DNA of 64,000 nt from the NCBI RefSeq assembly GCF_001747405.1, contig NZ_CP017305.1, forward strand, positions 1,692,001 through 1,756,000, in the 5' to 3' direction. The notes under the pieces are model-generated. The model was not told the origin of the DNA. It saw only the letters and a list, made by a program, of their open reading frames with translations, and searched no databases. The position numbers and the translations under genes are program-made. Below are positions 1 to 8,833 of the stretch, in pieces. This DNA is from Chlorobaculum limnaeum (GTDB lineage: Bacteria > Bacteroidota > Chlorobiia > Chlorobiales > Chlorobiaceae). Every line of letters begins with the position of its first letter. The first letter of the stretch is position 1.

Positions 1-1
1 C

Positions 2-700
2 GACGCCAAGAGCCAGGTGACGCTCGAATATGTTGACGAGAAGGTCGCCCGCGTCGATGCCGTGGTCGTCTCGACCCAGCACGATCCCGAACCGGCAGGC
101 ATGAGCGAAGCCGAGTTCCAGGCACTCATCCAGAAAGAGGTGATCGAGAACGTTGTCCGCAAGGTCATTCCCGCCGAGCTGCTCGACGAGAACACCAAGT
201 TCCACATCAACCCGACCGGCCGCTTTGAAATCGGTGGCCCTCACGGCGACACCGGCTTGACCGGCCGCAAGATCATCGTCGACACCTACGGCGGCGCAGC
301 TCCGCACGGCGGTGGCGCGTTCTCCGGCAAAGACCCGTCGAAGGTCGACCGCAGCGCTGCCTACGCCGCTCGCCACGTCGCCAAGAACATCGTAGCTGCC
401 GACCTCGCCGACAAGTGCACCGTGCAGGTCTCCTACGCCATTGGCGTGGCCCGTCCGGTCTCGATCTACATCAACACCCACGGCACCGGCAAGCACGGCC
501 TGTCCGACGCCCAAATCCAGGAGAAGGCCGAGGCGATCTTCGATCTCCGCCCGCTGGCCATCATCCGCCGCTTCAACCTCGACCGTCCGCACGGCTGGTG
601 CTACCGCGACTCCGCCGCTTACGGCCACTTCGGTCGCGACATCTTCCCGTGGGAGAAGACCGAGAAGGTCGGCGAGCTGAAAGCCGCTTTCGGCCTCTGA
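2..700 (+). CDS. metK: S-adenosylmethionine synthetase, 3' part
   Basis: This is the C-terminal two thirds of methionine adenosyltransferase, which makes S-adenosylmethionine from ATP and methionine in the cytoplasm. The reading frame is open from the left edge ([10 protein letters not shown]), so the true start lies outside the window; the GTG at 17 is internal. The family signature [19 protein letters not shown] lies at about 311-367, and the C-terminal region with [18 protein letters not shown] is intact. It is followed 87 bases later by ahcY on the same strand, so synthesis of the methyl donor and removal of its product S-adenosylhomocysteine are side by side. The family assignment is secure. 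Confidence 0.97.
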   Translation, partial: DAKSQVTLEYVDEKVARVDAVVVSTQHDPEPAGMSEAEFQALIQKEVIENVVRKVIPAELLDENTKFHINPTGRFEIGGPHGDTGLTGRKIIVDTYGGAAPHGGGAFSGKDPSKVDRSAAYAARHVAKNIVAADLADKCTVQVSYAIGVARPVSIYINTHGTGKHGLSDAQIQEKAEAIFDLRPLAIIRRFNLDRPHGWCYRDSAAYGHFGRDIFPWEKTEKVGELKAAFGL

Positions 701-713
701 TCCATAATCCTTC

Positions 714-748
714 GAAAGCCTCTGCGAACAAGCTTTGCAGGGGCTTTC
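714..748 (+). terminator. inverted repeat between metK and ahcY
   Basis: A 12-bp stem (714-725 with 737-748, one G-T pair) forms a strong hairpin right after metK. It is not followed by a T run, so it may be a weak or rho-assisted terminator, an attenuator, or a mRNA-stabilising stem before ahcY. The pairing is seen directly; the function is inferred. Confidence 0.5.
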
Positions 749-787
749 CCCTGTTCCGAACCAACTGACACCAAACCAACAGAGATC

Positions 788-2203
788 ATGACAACTGAAG
801 CAGCAGTGCTCTCATACAAGGTGGCCGATATTTCGCTTGCCGAATGGGGCCGCAAAGAGATCGAAATCGCTGAAAAAGAGATGCCGGGCCTGATGGCTAC
901 GCGCAAAAAATACGAAGGCCAGAAGCCACTCGCAGGCGCACGCATCGCAGGCTCCCTGCACATGACTATCCAGACCGCCGTCCTGATCGAGACGCTCGTC
1001 GAACTCGGCGCGGACGTGCGCTGGGCGAGCTGCAACATCTTCTCGACGCAGGATCACGCCGCAGCAGCCATCGCCGCTGCCGGTGTGCCGGTGTTCGCCT
1101 GGAAGGGCGAGACCCTCGACGAATACTGGTGGTGCACCCGCCAGATCCTCGAGTTCGAAGGCGGCCTCGGCCCGAACCTCATCGTCGATGACGGCGGCGA
1201 CGCGACCCTGATGATCCACCTCGGCTACAAGATCGAGAACGATCCCTCGATGCTCGACAAAGTGCCCGGCAATGCCGAAGAGAAGGCGCTCTTCCAGCAG
1301 CTCAAGGAGGTGTTCGCCGAAGATACCCAGCGCTGGCACAAGGTTGCCGCCGACATGAAGGGCGTCTCCGAGGAGACCACCACCGGCGTGCATCGCCTCT
1401 ACCAGATGATGGAGAAGGGCGAACTGCTCTTCCCGGCCATCAACGTCAACGACTCGGTCACCAAGTCGAAGTTCGATAACCTCTACGGCTGCCGCGAGTC
1501 GCTGGCAGACGGGATCAAGCGCGCCACGGACGTGATGATCGCCGGCAAGGTGGTCGTCGTGCTCGGCTACGGCGACGTCGGCAAGGGCTGCGCCCACTCG
1601 ATGCGCACCTACGGCGCTCGCGTGATCGTCACCGAAATCGATCCGATCTGCGCATTGCAGGCCGCCATGGAGGGTTTTGAAGTCACCACCATGGAAGAGG
1701 CTGTCAAAGAGGGCAACATCTTCGTTACCACCACCGGCAACAAGGATGTGATCACCCTCGACCACATCAAGCAGATGCGCGACGAGGCGATTGTCTGCAA
1801 CATCGGCCACTTCGACAACGAAATCCAGGTCGATGCGCTCAACAACTTCGCGGGCGCGACCAGAATCAACATCAAGCCGCAGGTTGACAAGTACGTCTTC
1901 GAGAATGGCAACTGCATGTACCTGCTCGCCGAAGGCCGCCTCGTGAACCTCGGCTGCGCCACCGGCCACCCGTCGTTCGTGATGAGCAACTCCTTCACCA
2001 ACCAGACGCTCGCCCAGATCGAACTCTGGCAGAACGACTACAAGGTTGACGTGTACCGTCTGCCAAAGCAGCTCGACGAAGAGGTGGCCCGCCTGCACCT
2101 CGGCCAGATCGGCGTCAAACTGACCACGCTCACCCAGGAGCAGGCCGACTACATCAGCGTCCCGGTCGAAGGCCCCTACAAGCCCGAACACTACCGCTAC
2201 TGA
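788..2203 (+). CDS. ahcY: adenosylhomocysteinase
   Basis: S-adenosylhomocysteine hydrolase, 471 residues, cleaves S-adenosylhomocysteine to adenosine and homocysteine using a bound NAD and so keeps methyltransferases from product inhibition. The NAD-binding glycine motif [14 protein letters not shown] is near residue 260, the substrate-side segment with DDGGD near residue 135, and the C-terminal PYKPEHYRY ending is typical of the family. The start ATG follows AACAGAGATC, a weak ribosome binding site. Placement after metK completes a short methyl-cycle module. A rho-independent terminator follows at 2231. Confidence 0.97.
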   Translation: MTTEAAVLSYKVADISLAEWGRKEIEIAEKEMPGLMATRKKYEGQKPLAGARIAGSLHMTIQTAVLIETLVELGADVRWASCNIFSTQDHAAAAIAAAGVPVFAWKGETLDEYWWCTRQILEFEGGLGPNLIVDDGGDATLMIHLGYKIENDPSMLDKVPGNAEEKALFQQLKEVFAEDTQRWHKVAADMKGVSEETTTGVHRLYQMMEKGELLFPAINVNDSVTKSKFDNLYGCRESLADGIKRATDVMIAGKVVVVLGYGDVGKGCAHSMRTYGARVIVTEIDPICALQAAMEGFEVTTMEEAVKEGNIFVTTTGNKDVITLDHIKQMRDEAIVCNIGHFDNEIQVDALNNFAGATRINIKPQVDKYVFENGNCMYLLAEGRLVNLGCATGHPSFVMSNSFTNQTLAQIELWQNDYKVDVYRLPKQLDEEVARLHLGQIGVKLTTLTQEQADYISVPVEGPYKPEHYRY

Positions 2204-2230
2204 TCTGCGGTTTTACGAAGGATCGACGTG

Positions 2231-2264
2231 AAAAAAGCCGCCTTGAAAAAGGGCGGCTTTTTTT
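2231..2264 (+). terminator. rho-independent terminator after ahcY
   Basis: An A-rich arm plus GCCGCC pairs with GGCGGC plus a T run (AAAAAAGCCGCC, loop, GGCGGCTTTTTTT). The A and T runs make it usable from either side. Confidence 0.9.
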
Positions 2265-2360
2265 GTTTGCTGACTGATCGGACGGGTCTGTCGGTTATGC
2301 CTCGTTGCTCTCAGGTTTCACGCAACAGCGGAATACATACTCCGCTTTGCGCACTCATGA

Positions 2361-2537
2361 CGCTTGAGTAAATTACGCTCAAAAGAATGCGGCACTTTTT
2401 TGATTTCGGTCAGAAAGCGAATCAACTTTTTCGACAGCCTCACCGGCGTCGGCCTGCTCGTCACAATCCCCGTAACCTCCTGCGCCGCCGCGATAGCGTA
2501 CAAGGAGATCGTCGGCTTGCACTCGGCGGAGTGGTGA
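2361..2537 (+). pseudogene. C-terminal remnant of a small membrane protein
   Basis: A frame open from about 2361 to the TGA at 2535-2537 encodes a tail with a transmembrane segment (TGVGLLVTIPVTSCAAAIAY) followed by KEIVGLHSAEW. This hydrophobic stretch ending in A-x-AYKEI resembles the last membrane helix of DUF975/DUF4013-like integral membrane proteins. No start codon with a ribosome site and no upstream domain exist because the frame is blocked by a TGA at 2358. I read it as the end of a gene whose front was lost when the neighbouring accessory DNA arrived. The exact family is uncertain. Confidence 0.45.
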
Positions 2538-2615
2538 GAAAATTATCGGAAAGATGCTGACAGCATCTATGAATCACTGGCAACAGTATTTCAACCAAAC
2601 GTTCAGGAGCTAACA

Positions 2616-5168
2616 ATGTTCAATGCGTCCAAGCCGGACAAAAAACGACTTAAAGACAATCGGCCAGTGGAGGAAATTGTGGCAGAGAGAATTACCCAAT
2701 GGCGGGAAAGGAACTCAGTTCCGATAGCATTGCGTATGAAGAAAATACACGACTTTGAGTTGGAGCGTACTTTCGGTTCTCAAACAGACACTCTTGATTT
2801 GAGTGATTTAGGTCTAAAGGCTATTCCTGCAAGTTTGCGCGATCTTACCGAAATCGAAAGCCTGACACTCGCAAAAAATTACATATCAGAAATCCCAAAC
2901 TGGTTTACCGATCTTACCTCTTTAAGAATTCTTGGGCTTTCAGATAATCATCTCCAACGTTTGCCGTCTAAAATTGGTAATCTACATAGACTGTATTTAT
3001 TGGGTTTAGCAAACAACCGTTTAGTAAGTCTTCCGATTGAGATTCTTAGCCTCCCATTGCAATTTCTGCGCCTCAACGGTAATCAAGCATTAAGCATCCC
3101 GGAAAGTCTGACATATAAACATAATAGGCCAAAGGAGATTCTCCGCTACTATTTTGAATCGATTGGCGAAAAAGGGACTCCTTTGCTTGAACTCAAGCTT
3201 CTTTTGGTTGGGCGCGGAAAGGCTGGGAAAACGTCGCTTGTCAAACGTCTCGCTGGTGAAAAACCAAACGAAAACGAGTCGGAAACGCATTCTATAGCGA
3301 TCCGGGAATTGTCGCTGAAATGCCCGCGAGGGGATGTGCAGACGCGAGCGTGGGATTTTGGAGGTCAGGAGATTTTGCATTCAACTCACCAGTTCTTTCT
3401 GACGGAGCGCAGCCTTTACATCCTCGTACTCGAACCGCGCACGGGACTTGCCCAGCGCGACGCGGAGTATTGGCTGAAGCTGATTGAAACGCAGGGTGGA
3501 GGTTCTCCGGTTATTGTCATCATGAACTGGAGTCACGGGCGTCGCTGGCGGGTAGATGAAGTCAAGCTGAAGCGAAAATTTCCGTTCATCGTTGACTTCC
3601 TGCCAACCGATGCGCTGCACGGCGACGGCATCGAGGAGCTTCAGCGCTGCATCACGCAAACCGTGGAAGAGCAGATGCAGGATGTCTGGCTGACATTTCC
3701 CGGCAAATGGCGCGGCATTAAAAATGCGATAGCCGGAATGCAGGACAACTTCCTCACCTACCAGCAATACACCGATTTGTGCGCGAAGCATGGCGAAAGC
3801 GATCCGGCAGCGCAGGCGGATCTGGCGGCAATCCTTCACGCGCTCGGCCTCGCCCTCTATTTTGGCCGCGACCCTCGCCTGCACGACACGCGCGTGCTCA
3901 ATCCCGGCTGGGTCACTGGTGGCGTGTACTCGGTGATCCGCGCACCATCGGTAGCGAAAAACGACGGCCAGCTCGGGGTGTGCGATATGCCGCAGGTACT
4001 GCGTGAAGCGGAGGAACAGAAGGTCATCGAAGCAAGTGATTATCCTGCCGAATCGCATCAGTTCATCCTCGAACTGATGCGTGCGTTCCAACTGTGCTAC
4101 GCAAGCGAGGAAGAGAGCAACCATAATATGGACGACGGAGAAGCGAAGCCCTGCCGATACCTCGTGCCTGAACTTCTTCCGGAATTCGAGCCGGAAATGC
4201 CGCAACCGTGGGACAGTGCGCCGGTGCGGCTCCGGTATCGTTACGAGGTGCTTCCGCCGGGATTGCTCCCGCGATTCATCGTGCGAACCCATGCATTGAG
4301 CGACGGAGCGCCGCACTGGCGGCATGGCGTCGTGCTGCGGCACGCGGAAGCCGAGGCGTTGATTCGTGCCGAGTCCGACAGGCCGGAGCTGTACCTCTTC
4401 GTGCTGGGAGGCGACGAGGAGACGCGGCAAGTGCTCGTCACCATGATACGACGCGAACTGGAAGCGCTGCACACCGAAATGCGGATGCAACCTGTTGAGG
4501 AGCTTGAACTTACGGGCGAAGGCGAGCAGTGGATCAGCGTCAGGTCACTGCGAGAGGTCGAGCAACCGGAGAATCCAACTCAAAAGCTACCGGTACAGCC
4601 GGATGGCACCGCCGAGGTGAACGTACCGCAGGAACTCGACAAACTGGTGCCAGCCGAAGCCCGTGCGATTGACCGCGACCCGGCCACCGCGCCGATTCCG
4701 GTTCGGCTCTTTGTCAGTTACGCGCACGACGACGAACGGCAACTCAAACGGCTTGACCTGATGCTCGATGTCCTTGAGCAGCAACATCACTTGACCTCAT
4801 GGCGTGACACGAGGCTCATCGCCGGAGATGAATGGGACGAAGAAATCCGCAACCGTCTGGAAGCGATGGACATATTCCTCTTCATCGCCAGCCAGACATC
4901 GCTTGTCCGCCCGTACATCAAAGACCCGGAACTCAAGCGAGCGAAGGAACGCCGGGAAGCCGGTGAAATCGAGATCGTCTCCGTCAAGCTGGAACCATGC
5001 GCGTGCGACGACGACGCCTATCTCGGCAAGCTGCAACGATTGGCCCCAACCTTCAAGAGCGTCGCCCAAGCTCCGTTAAAATCCACAGCCTGGGAGCAGG
5101 TGCGCAAGGATTTGCTGCCGGTTATCCAGCGAGTGCGCGCAAGGAAGAATGCGGCAATGAATCGGTAA
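2616..5168 (+). CDS. LRR-Roc-COR-TIR protein (bacterial Roco GTPase with TIR domain)
   Basis: An 850-residue multidomain protein. Leucine-rich repeats span about residues 58-170 (repeated LxxLxLxxNxLxxLP pattern). A Roc GTPase domain follows, with P-loop GRGKAGKTS near 200, switch motif DFGGQE near 247 and a degenerate G4 region MNWSHG near 303. A COR-like region covers about 340-600. A TIR_2-type domain covers about 695-830 (RLFVSYAHDDE, WRDTRLIAGDEW, and DPELKRAKERR carrying the likely catalytic glutamate). The known Chlorobium tepidum Roco protein has LRR-Roc-COR; here a TIR domain is added. TIR domains in bacteria commonly cleave NAD and act in anti-phage defence, so a sensor-GTPase-effector role is inferred. 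The front part is visibly more AT-rich than the back. Start ATG at 2616 follows CAGGAGCTAAC, a good ribosome site. Confidence 0.88.
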   Translation: MFNASKPDKKRLKDNRPVEEIVAERITQWRERNSVPIALRMKKIHDFELERTFGSQTDTLDLSDLGLKAIPASLRDLTEIESLTLAKNYISEIPNWFTDLTSLRILGLSDNHLQRLPSKIGNLHRLYLLGLANNRLVSLPIEILSLPLQFLRLNGNQALSIPESLTYKHNRPKEILRYYFESIGEKGTPLLELKLLLVGRGKAGKTSLVKRLAGEKPNENESETHSIAIRELSLKCPRGDVQTRAWDFGGQEILHSTHQFFLTERSLYILVLEPRTGLAQRDAEYWLKLIETQGGGSPVIVIMNWSHGRRWRVDEVKLKRKFPFIVDFLPTDALHGDGIEELQRCITQTVEEQMQDVWLTFPGKWRGIKNAIAGMQDNFLTYQQYTDLCAKHGESDPAAQADLAAILHALGLALYFGRDPRLHDTRVLNPGWVTGGVYSVIRAPSVAKNDGQLGVCDMPQVLREAEEQKVIEASDYPAESHQFILELMRAFQLCYASEEESNHNMDDGEAKPCRYLVPELLPEFEPEMPQPWDSAPVRLRYRYEVLPPGLLPRFIVRTHALSDGAPHWRHGVVLRHAEAEALIRAESDRPELYLFVLGGDEETRQVLVTMIRRELEALHTEMRMQPVEELELTGEGEQWISVRSLREVEQPENPTQKLPVQPDGTAEVNVPQELDKLVPAEARAIDRDPATAPIPVRLFVSYAHDDERQLKRLDLMLDVLEQQHHLTSWRDTRLIAGDEWDEEIRNRLEAMDIFLFIASQTSLVRPYIKDPELKRAKERREAGEIEIVSVKLEPCACDDDAYLGKLQRLAPTFKSVAQAPLKSTAWEQVRKDLLPVIQRVRARKNAAMNR

Positions 5169-5241
5169 GGGCGACAATGCTTTGATAAGCCTGTTCTTTC
5201 TCGTGATCCGACAGAGATCAAACAGATCGGACTGATCTGAT

Positions 5242-5866
5242 CTACACCCCCCCCCAGTCCCCGCCAGCTCACGCCCATGCTCCCGATGGCCGGGAGCATC
5301 ACCTCGCGCTTGGCTTTGCAGAATTCGGCGTCGTCGATGCTGGCGAGGTTGACTTCGACGTTGGCCATCGCGCTCATCAGCCCGGCAACCAGCAGATAGC
5401 GGCCAACGATAACGTCGCTGAGCACCGTGGGGTTGCCGATCTTTTCGAGGCGGTCGGCGTGGGGCAGCGTGGCGAGGCAGCGCTTGAACAGCTCGAACGG
5501 CGCTTCGGAGCTGGCCTTGAGCGCGAGCTGGATCGCTGCGCGGCGGGCTTCGGCCTCTTCCGGCGTCAATTTCGGCATTTTGTAGACCTCCATGATCGTG
5601 CCGAACACCTCCATGTCGCGGTCGCCGAGGTTGAGCATCTGGCGGCGGGCGGTTTCGCACTCGTCGTGAATCGCGCGGACTTCCTCCTCCACGTCTGCGA
5701 ACTTCTTCTTGCCGATGGTCAGGTTGCAGACCATCGAAAGCAGCGCCGCGCCCTGCGCCGCCGTCACCGCCGCCGCCGCGCCCCCGCCGGGCGTGGGATC
5801 GGCGCTGGCGAGCGTGTCGAGATAGGCGGAAACCGGGGTGGAACCGAGCGTGCCGTCAAGCTTCAT
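5242..5866 (-). CDS. fchA: methenyltetrahydrofolate cyclohydrolase/cyclodeaminase-family protein (FTCD_C), frame altered at a G9 tract
   Basis: Residues 1-200 match the formimidoyltetrahydrofolate cyclodeaminase C-terminal family (MKLDGTLG start, PTPGGGAAAAV loop near 25-33, helical remainder), an enzyme acting on one-carbon tetrahydrofolate derivatives. Family members are about 205-215 residues. Here a run of nine G on the coding strand (5247-5255) lies at codon 204; with nine G the frame runs on to 5018, adding about 75 unrelated residues antisense to the TIR gene, while with eight G it would stop at once at the TAG at 5242-5244, giving a normal length. I annotate the expected end. It overlaps the start of the downstream folD-like gene by 11 bases (ATG at 5866, folD stop at 5856), so the two are clearly co-transcribed in the order folD then fchA. 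Confidence 0.75.
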
Positions 5867-6746
5867 GGTGGTAATTACGATAGAGTTGGAGGGCGTTTCT
5901 CATGCACATGGCCACGGTCATGGGGCCGACCCTCGGGATGTAGATCGACGCGGCCTCCCTGGCCTCCGGCTCGAAGTTCTGGATGTAGGAGAAGTTGAGG
6001 CAGATCGCGCCGGGCTTCAGCTCCTCGGCCCGCACCTTTTCGAAGTGCGGCGACGGCACGCCGGTGATGACGATATCCGACTGACGGAGCGCCTCCTCGC
6101 GCGTGACGGGGCGCGATTCGTGGTCGGAGCTGTTGACATCGACGACAAAGCCGCCGTTGATATCGAAGGAGTACACGCGCGCGCCATCGTTCGAGAGCAT
6201 GTAGGCGAGCGGGCGGCCCACAACCTCCGAGCGGTTGAAGATGGTGATCTGCTGGCCGCCGAACGGCAGGCCGAAAGGTTCGTACGCTTCAGTCGCTTCG
6301 AGCAGCTTGATAATGGCCAGTGGCGTGCAGGGCAGGATCGCCTTGAACCTCCGCTCCGCGTCGTCGAAGCGCTCGTTGGCGTAGAGCTTGCCGATCCAGT
6401 GCGGCGACAGCCCCTCGACATCCTTGTGCGGCGAAATCAGGTCACGCAGCTCCGCGTCGCGCTCGTCGCCCCAGATCGGGTAGTAGACGAAAATGCCGTG
6501 CACGGCGCTGTCGCTGTTGGCCGCTTCGAGCACGCTTCTCGCCGATTCGGGATCGGTCACTTTGAGATCGAAATGAATGCCCACATCCTCGCATCCGGCG
6601 CGGGTGTAGTCGGCGTAGGTGATCGAGGCGGGATCGCTGGAGGCGAGAATGCCGACAATGTTGATCGTAAGCTGCTCCTCGCTGATCTGCCGGCGGACGG
6701 CGTCACGAAACGAGGCAGCGACAGGGTTCGGTTCAAGCACTTTCAT
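5856..6746 (-). CDS. folD: FolD-like methylenetetrahydrofolate dehydrogenase
   Basis: A 296-residue NAD(P)-dependent 5,10-methylene-tetrahydrofolate dehydrogenase related to FolD, and closest in feel to the yeast MTD1-type monofunctional NAD enzyme. Seen: Y45 in the TYADYTRAGCED segment, HGIFVYYPIWGD, KDVEGLSPHWIGKL, CTPLAIIKLLE, and the nucleotide site FNRSEVVGRPLAYML near residues 168-182. The usual folate-site lysine motif YxxxK is replaced (YADYTRA), which argues for a dehydrogenase without classical cyclohydrolase activity. The overlapping fchA downstream could supply the missing cyclohydrolase step. That pairing is an inference from context. Confidence 0.85.
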   Translation of the reverse strand: MKVLEPNPVAASFRDAVRRQISEEQLTINIVGILASSDPASITYADYTRAGCEDVGIHFDLKVTDPESARSVLEAANSDSAVHGIFVYYPIWGDERDAELRDLISPHKDVEGLSPHWIGKLYANERFDDAERRFKAILPCTPLAIIKLLEATEAYEPFGLPFGGQQITIFNRSEVVGRPLAYMLSNDGARVYSFDINGGFVVDVNSSDHESRPVTREEALRQSDIVITGVPSPHFEKVRAEELKPGAICLNFSYIQNFEPEAREAASIYIPRVGPMTVAMCMRNALQLYRNYHHEA

Positions 6747-6874
6747 GGTTCAGTGGTGGCGTCGGTTCGGTTCATCGATGTTCCTGACAGGGTACGAGTG
6801 TCGAGAATGGAATTTCAGGTAGTGGCGGGATAGAGTGTTGCCGGATTCGAGCGTTACGAAGTCCGGCCGTTTTG

Positions 6875-6946
6875 CTGGGGCGGCAGGATTCGAACCTGCG
6901 GATGTCGGCTCCAAAGGCCGATGCCTTACCACTTGGCGACGCCCCA
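6875..6946 (-). tRNA. tRNA-Gln (anticodon TTG)
   Basis: A 72-base cloverleaf can be folded: acceptor stem starting TGGGGCG, as is usual for tRNA-Gln with U1-A72; D arm CCAAGTGGTAAGG; anticodon loop CTTTGGA with anticodon TTG; and T arm GCAGG-TTCGAAT-CCTGC. The discriminator base is G. CCA is not encoded (CAAAA follows). Confidence 0.95.
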
Positions 6947-7095
6947 TCGTTCTGGAAAAATCGTTCCGTAAACGGCTCGAATTATACGGATAAATAGCTT
7001 AAATCACAAAATGAAGCCTGAATGATCCGTGAAAAACAGCGCGGGCTTTTTTACCTTTACCTTCAAATCTCTCCAACGAACCATCAAGCTCGCTC

Positions 7096-7761
7096 ATGAC
7101 GAAAATCAAGATATGCGGCATCACCCGCGTCGAAGACGCTCTCGAAGCCTCGCTCGCCGGCGCCGACGCCCTCGGCTTCAACTTCAGCCGGAAAAGCCCG
7201 CGCCTCGTCGATGCCGACGCCGCTCGCGCCATCATCGACCGGCTGCCGCCGCTCGTCACCGCCGTGGGGGTATTCGTCGAGCAGTCGCCGGAGGAGATCG
7301 TTGATCTCTGCCGCTATTGCGGTTTGCAGATCGCCCAGCTTCATTCGGACGTGTACGATGCCGAAACGACGCGGCGGATCGGGGGCGTCCGGGTGATCCG
7401 GGTCTTCCGGCCCGGCCCCGGATTCGCGGTTTCGCAGGTGCGGGAGTTCGCCGGAAGCACGGGGTGCCGCAGCTTTCTCTTCGATGCCTACAGTCCCGTC
7501 GCCGCCGGAGGAACCGGCGAGAGCATCGAGGCGCGAACCGCCAAGGCACTCTTCGACGGGACGCGCGATTTCGGCTGGGCGCTCCTCGCCGGTGGTCTCA
7601 AGCCGGAGAACGTCGCCGACGCCGTGCGCCGCGTGCGCCCCTGGGGCGTCGATACGGCGAGCGGTGTCGAGTCCGCGCCGGGCGTCAAGGATGCACTGAA
7701 GATCCGGCGCTTCGTTGAAGCGGTGCGCGAGGCTGACCGTAGCTCTACGAATTGCTGCTGA
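7096..7761 (+). CDS. trpF: phosphoribosylanthranilate isomerase
   Basis: A 221-residue TIM-barrel isomerase of tryptophan synthesis that converts N-(5-phosphoribosyl)-anthranilate to the carboxyphenylamino-deoxyribulose form. The N-terminal KICGITR carries the catalytic cysteine, the FDAYS segment near residue 131 carries the catalytic aspartate, and the phosphate-binding ends are LLAGGLKPENV and GVDTASGVE. It stands alone here, with no other trp genes nearby. Its end overlaps the convergent hydrolase gene by 17 bases. Confidence 0.96.
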   Translation: MTKIKICGITRVEDALEASLAGADALGFNFSRKSPRLVDADAARAIIDRLPPLVTAVGVFVEQSPEEIVDLCRYCGLQIAQLHSDVYDAETTRRIGGVRVIRVFRPGPGFAVSQVREFAGSTGCRSFLFDAYSPVAAGGTGESIEARTAKALFDGTRDFGWALLAGGLKPENVADAVRRVRPWGVDTASGVESAPGVKDALKIRRFVEAVREADRSSTNCC

Positions 7762-8701
7762 TGTGCCGGAGCACGATCTCCGCCGCGGTTTGCGGCAGTT
7801 CGAGCGTGATGAGATGGCCACAATCGGGCACGCAAAGGTAGCTGCCCGATTCGGTCATCTCCTGTAATTTCCGAGCGTTTTCGCAGGTCATGATCACATC
7901 GCCCTCTCCGCCGACATACAGTACCGGCGCTTTCACCGCCCGTACCATTTCGGGCAGCATTTCGGTCGTCTCCATGGCCGTGATCTGCTGTGTGGTCTGT
8001 TCGATGGCTTCCGAGGCGCAGAAGGCGAGGCTTTCGAAGCCGACCTTGATGTCGTGCATCATGACCGAGTTCCTCGACAGCACGAGCCGCGCGAACATGT
8101 AGGCCGGCAGCCACCAGGTGAGCTTCCGCATCATGATGTTGAAGACGAAATTGATCGTGGCCGGCGCGGCTTTCGAGATGAAGTCGTTGTTCGGCAGGTA
8201 ACCGAAGTTGAAAAACACCATCGACCTGACGCTGTTCGGGTAGTTGTTGACATAGTCGAGCGCCACGAACGGTCCGAACGAAAACGCGGCGACATGCACC
8301 TCCTGCAAGCCGAGCGTCCGGATCAGCCCGTCGAGGTCGCGTGCGAAATCGGTGATATGGTAGCGGTTTTGCGGATCGTTCTCCGACCAGCCGTGCCCCT
8401 TCATGTCGTAGGCCACCGTGCGGTAGCCCGCCGCATTCAGCTCACGGATAATTCGGTGCCACCACATCCACCAGCAATCCCAGCCATGTATCAGCAGCAC
8501 GGTGCCAACCGGATTAGCCGGCCCCGAATCGTGATAGTGGTGCAAAAGACCGCCGACGCTGACGAAGTGGCTGTTGCGCATGAGGTCGAGTTCGTACCGG
8601 GCGCGGTTGCGTTCGCCCTGGGTGGAGGTTTCGAGCTGGTCGAGCAGCTTCAGGCGGTAAGCCCTGAATTTTTCGGATGAGGGCTCCGGCAGGTTATCCA
8701 T
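7745..8701 (-). CDS. alpha/beta-hydrolase family protein
   Basis: A 318-residue alpha/beta-fold hydrolase of unknown substrate. An oxyanion-hole type motif VLLIHGWDCWWMWWH is near residue 67, the nucleophile elbow reads AFSFGPF near residue 140 (serine kept, first glycine replaced by alanine), an acidic residue lies in GGEGDVIMT near 267, and the catalytic histidine in CGHLI near 293. A hydrophobic cap region is present at about 175-215. It converges with trpF with a 17-base overlap. Esterase, epoxide hydrolase-like or C-C hydrolase activities are all possible. Confidence 0.8.
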   Translation of the reverse strand: MDNLPEPSSEKFRAYRLKLLDQLETSTQGERNRARYELDLMRNSHFVSVGGLLHHYHDSGPANPVGTVLLIHGWDCWWMWWHRIIRELNAAGYRTVAYDMKGHGWSENDPQNRYHITDFARDLDGLIRTLGLQEVHVAAFSFGPFVALDYVNNYPNSVRSMVFFNFGYLPNNDFISKAAPATINFVFNIMMRKLTWWLPAYMFARLVLSRNSVMMHDIKVGFESLAFCASEAIEQTTQQITAMETTEMLPEMVRAVKAPVLYVGGEGDVIMTCENARKLQEMTESGSYLCVPDCGHLITLELPQTAAEIVLRHISSNS

Positions 8702-8833
8702 GACTTGACGTGATAAAGTTTGGAAAAACGCTACAGCCTATATAACACGCTATAGAGCAAATGTATGTAAAATTCCCGATTGCACGCTGTTTTTCCATCA
8801 CTTTTCAGGAATGATCGAAACCTTGCCGTAGCG

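Noticed and set aside
812-2191. Long minus-strand ORF opposite ahcY
   Set aside because: Mirror frame of a GC-rich gene; no family similarity or ribosome site. The same applies to the long antisense frames opposite mfd (51221-53770), dnaK (62280-63995) and the Roco gene (3381-4490).
5018-5241. C-terminal extension of the cyclodeaminase-like gene antisense to the TIR gene
   Set aside because: Sequence is unrelated to the family and appears only because of the nine-G tract; treated as a frame artefact.
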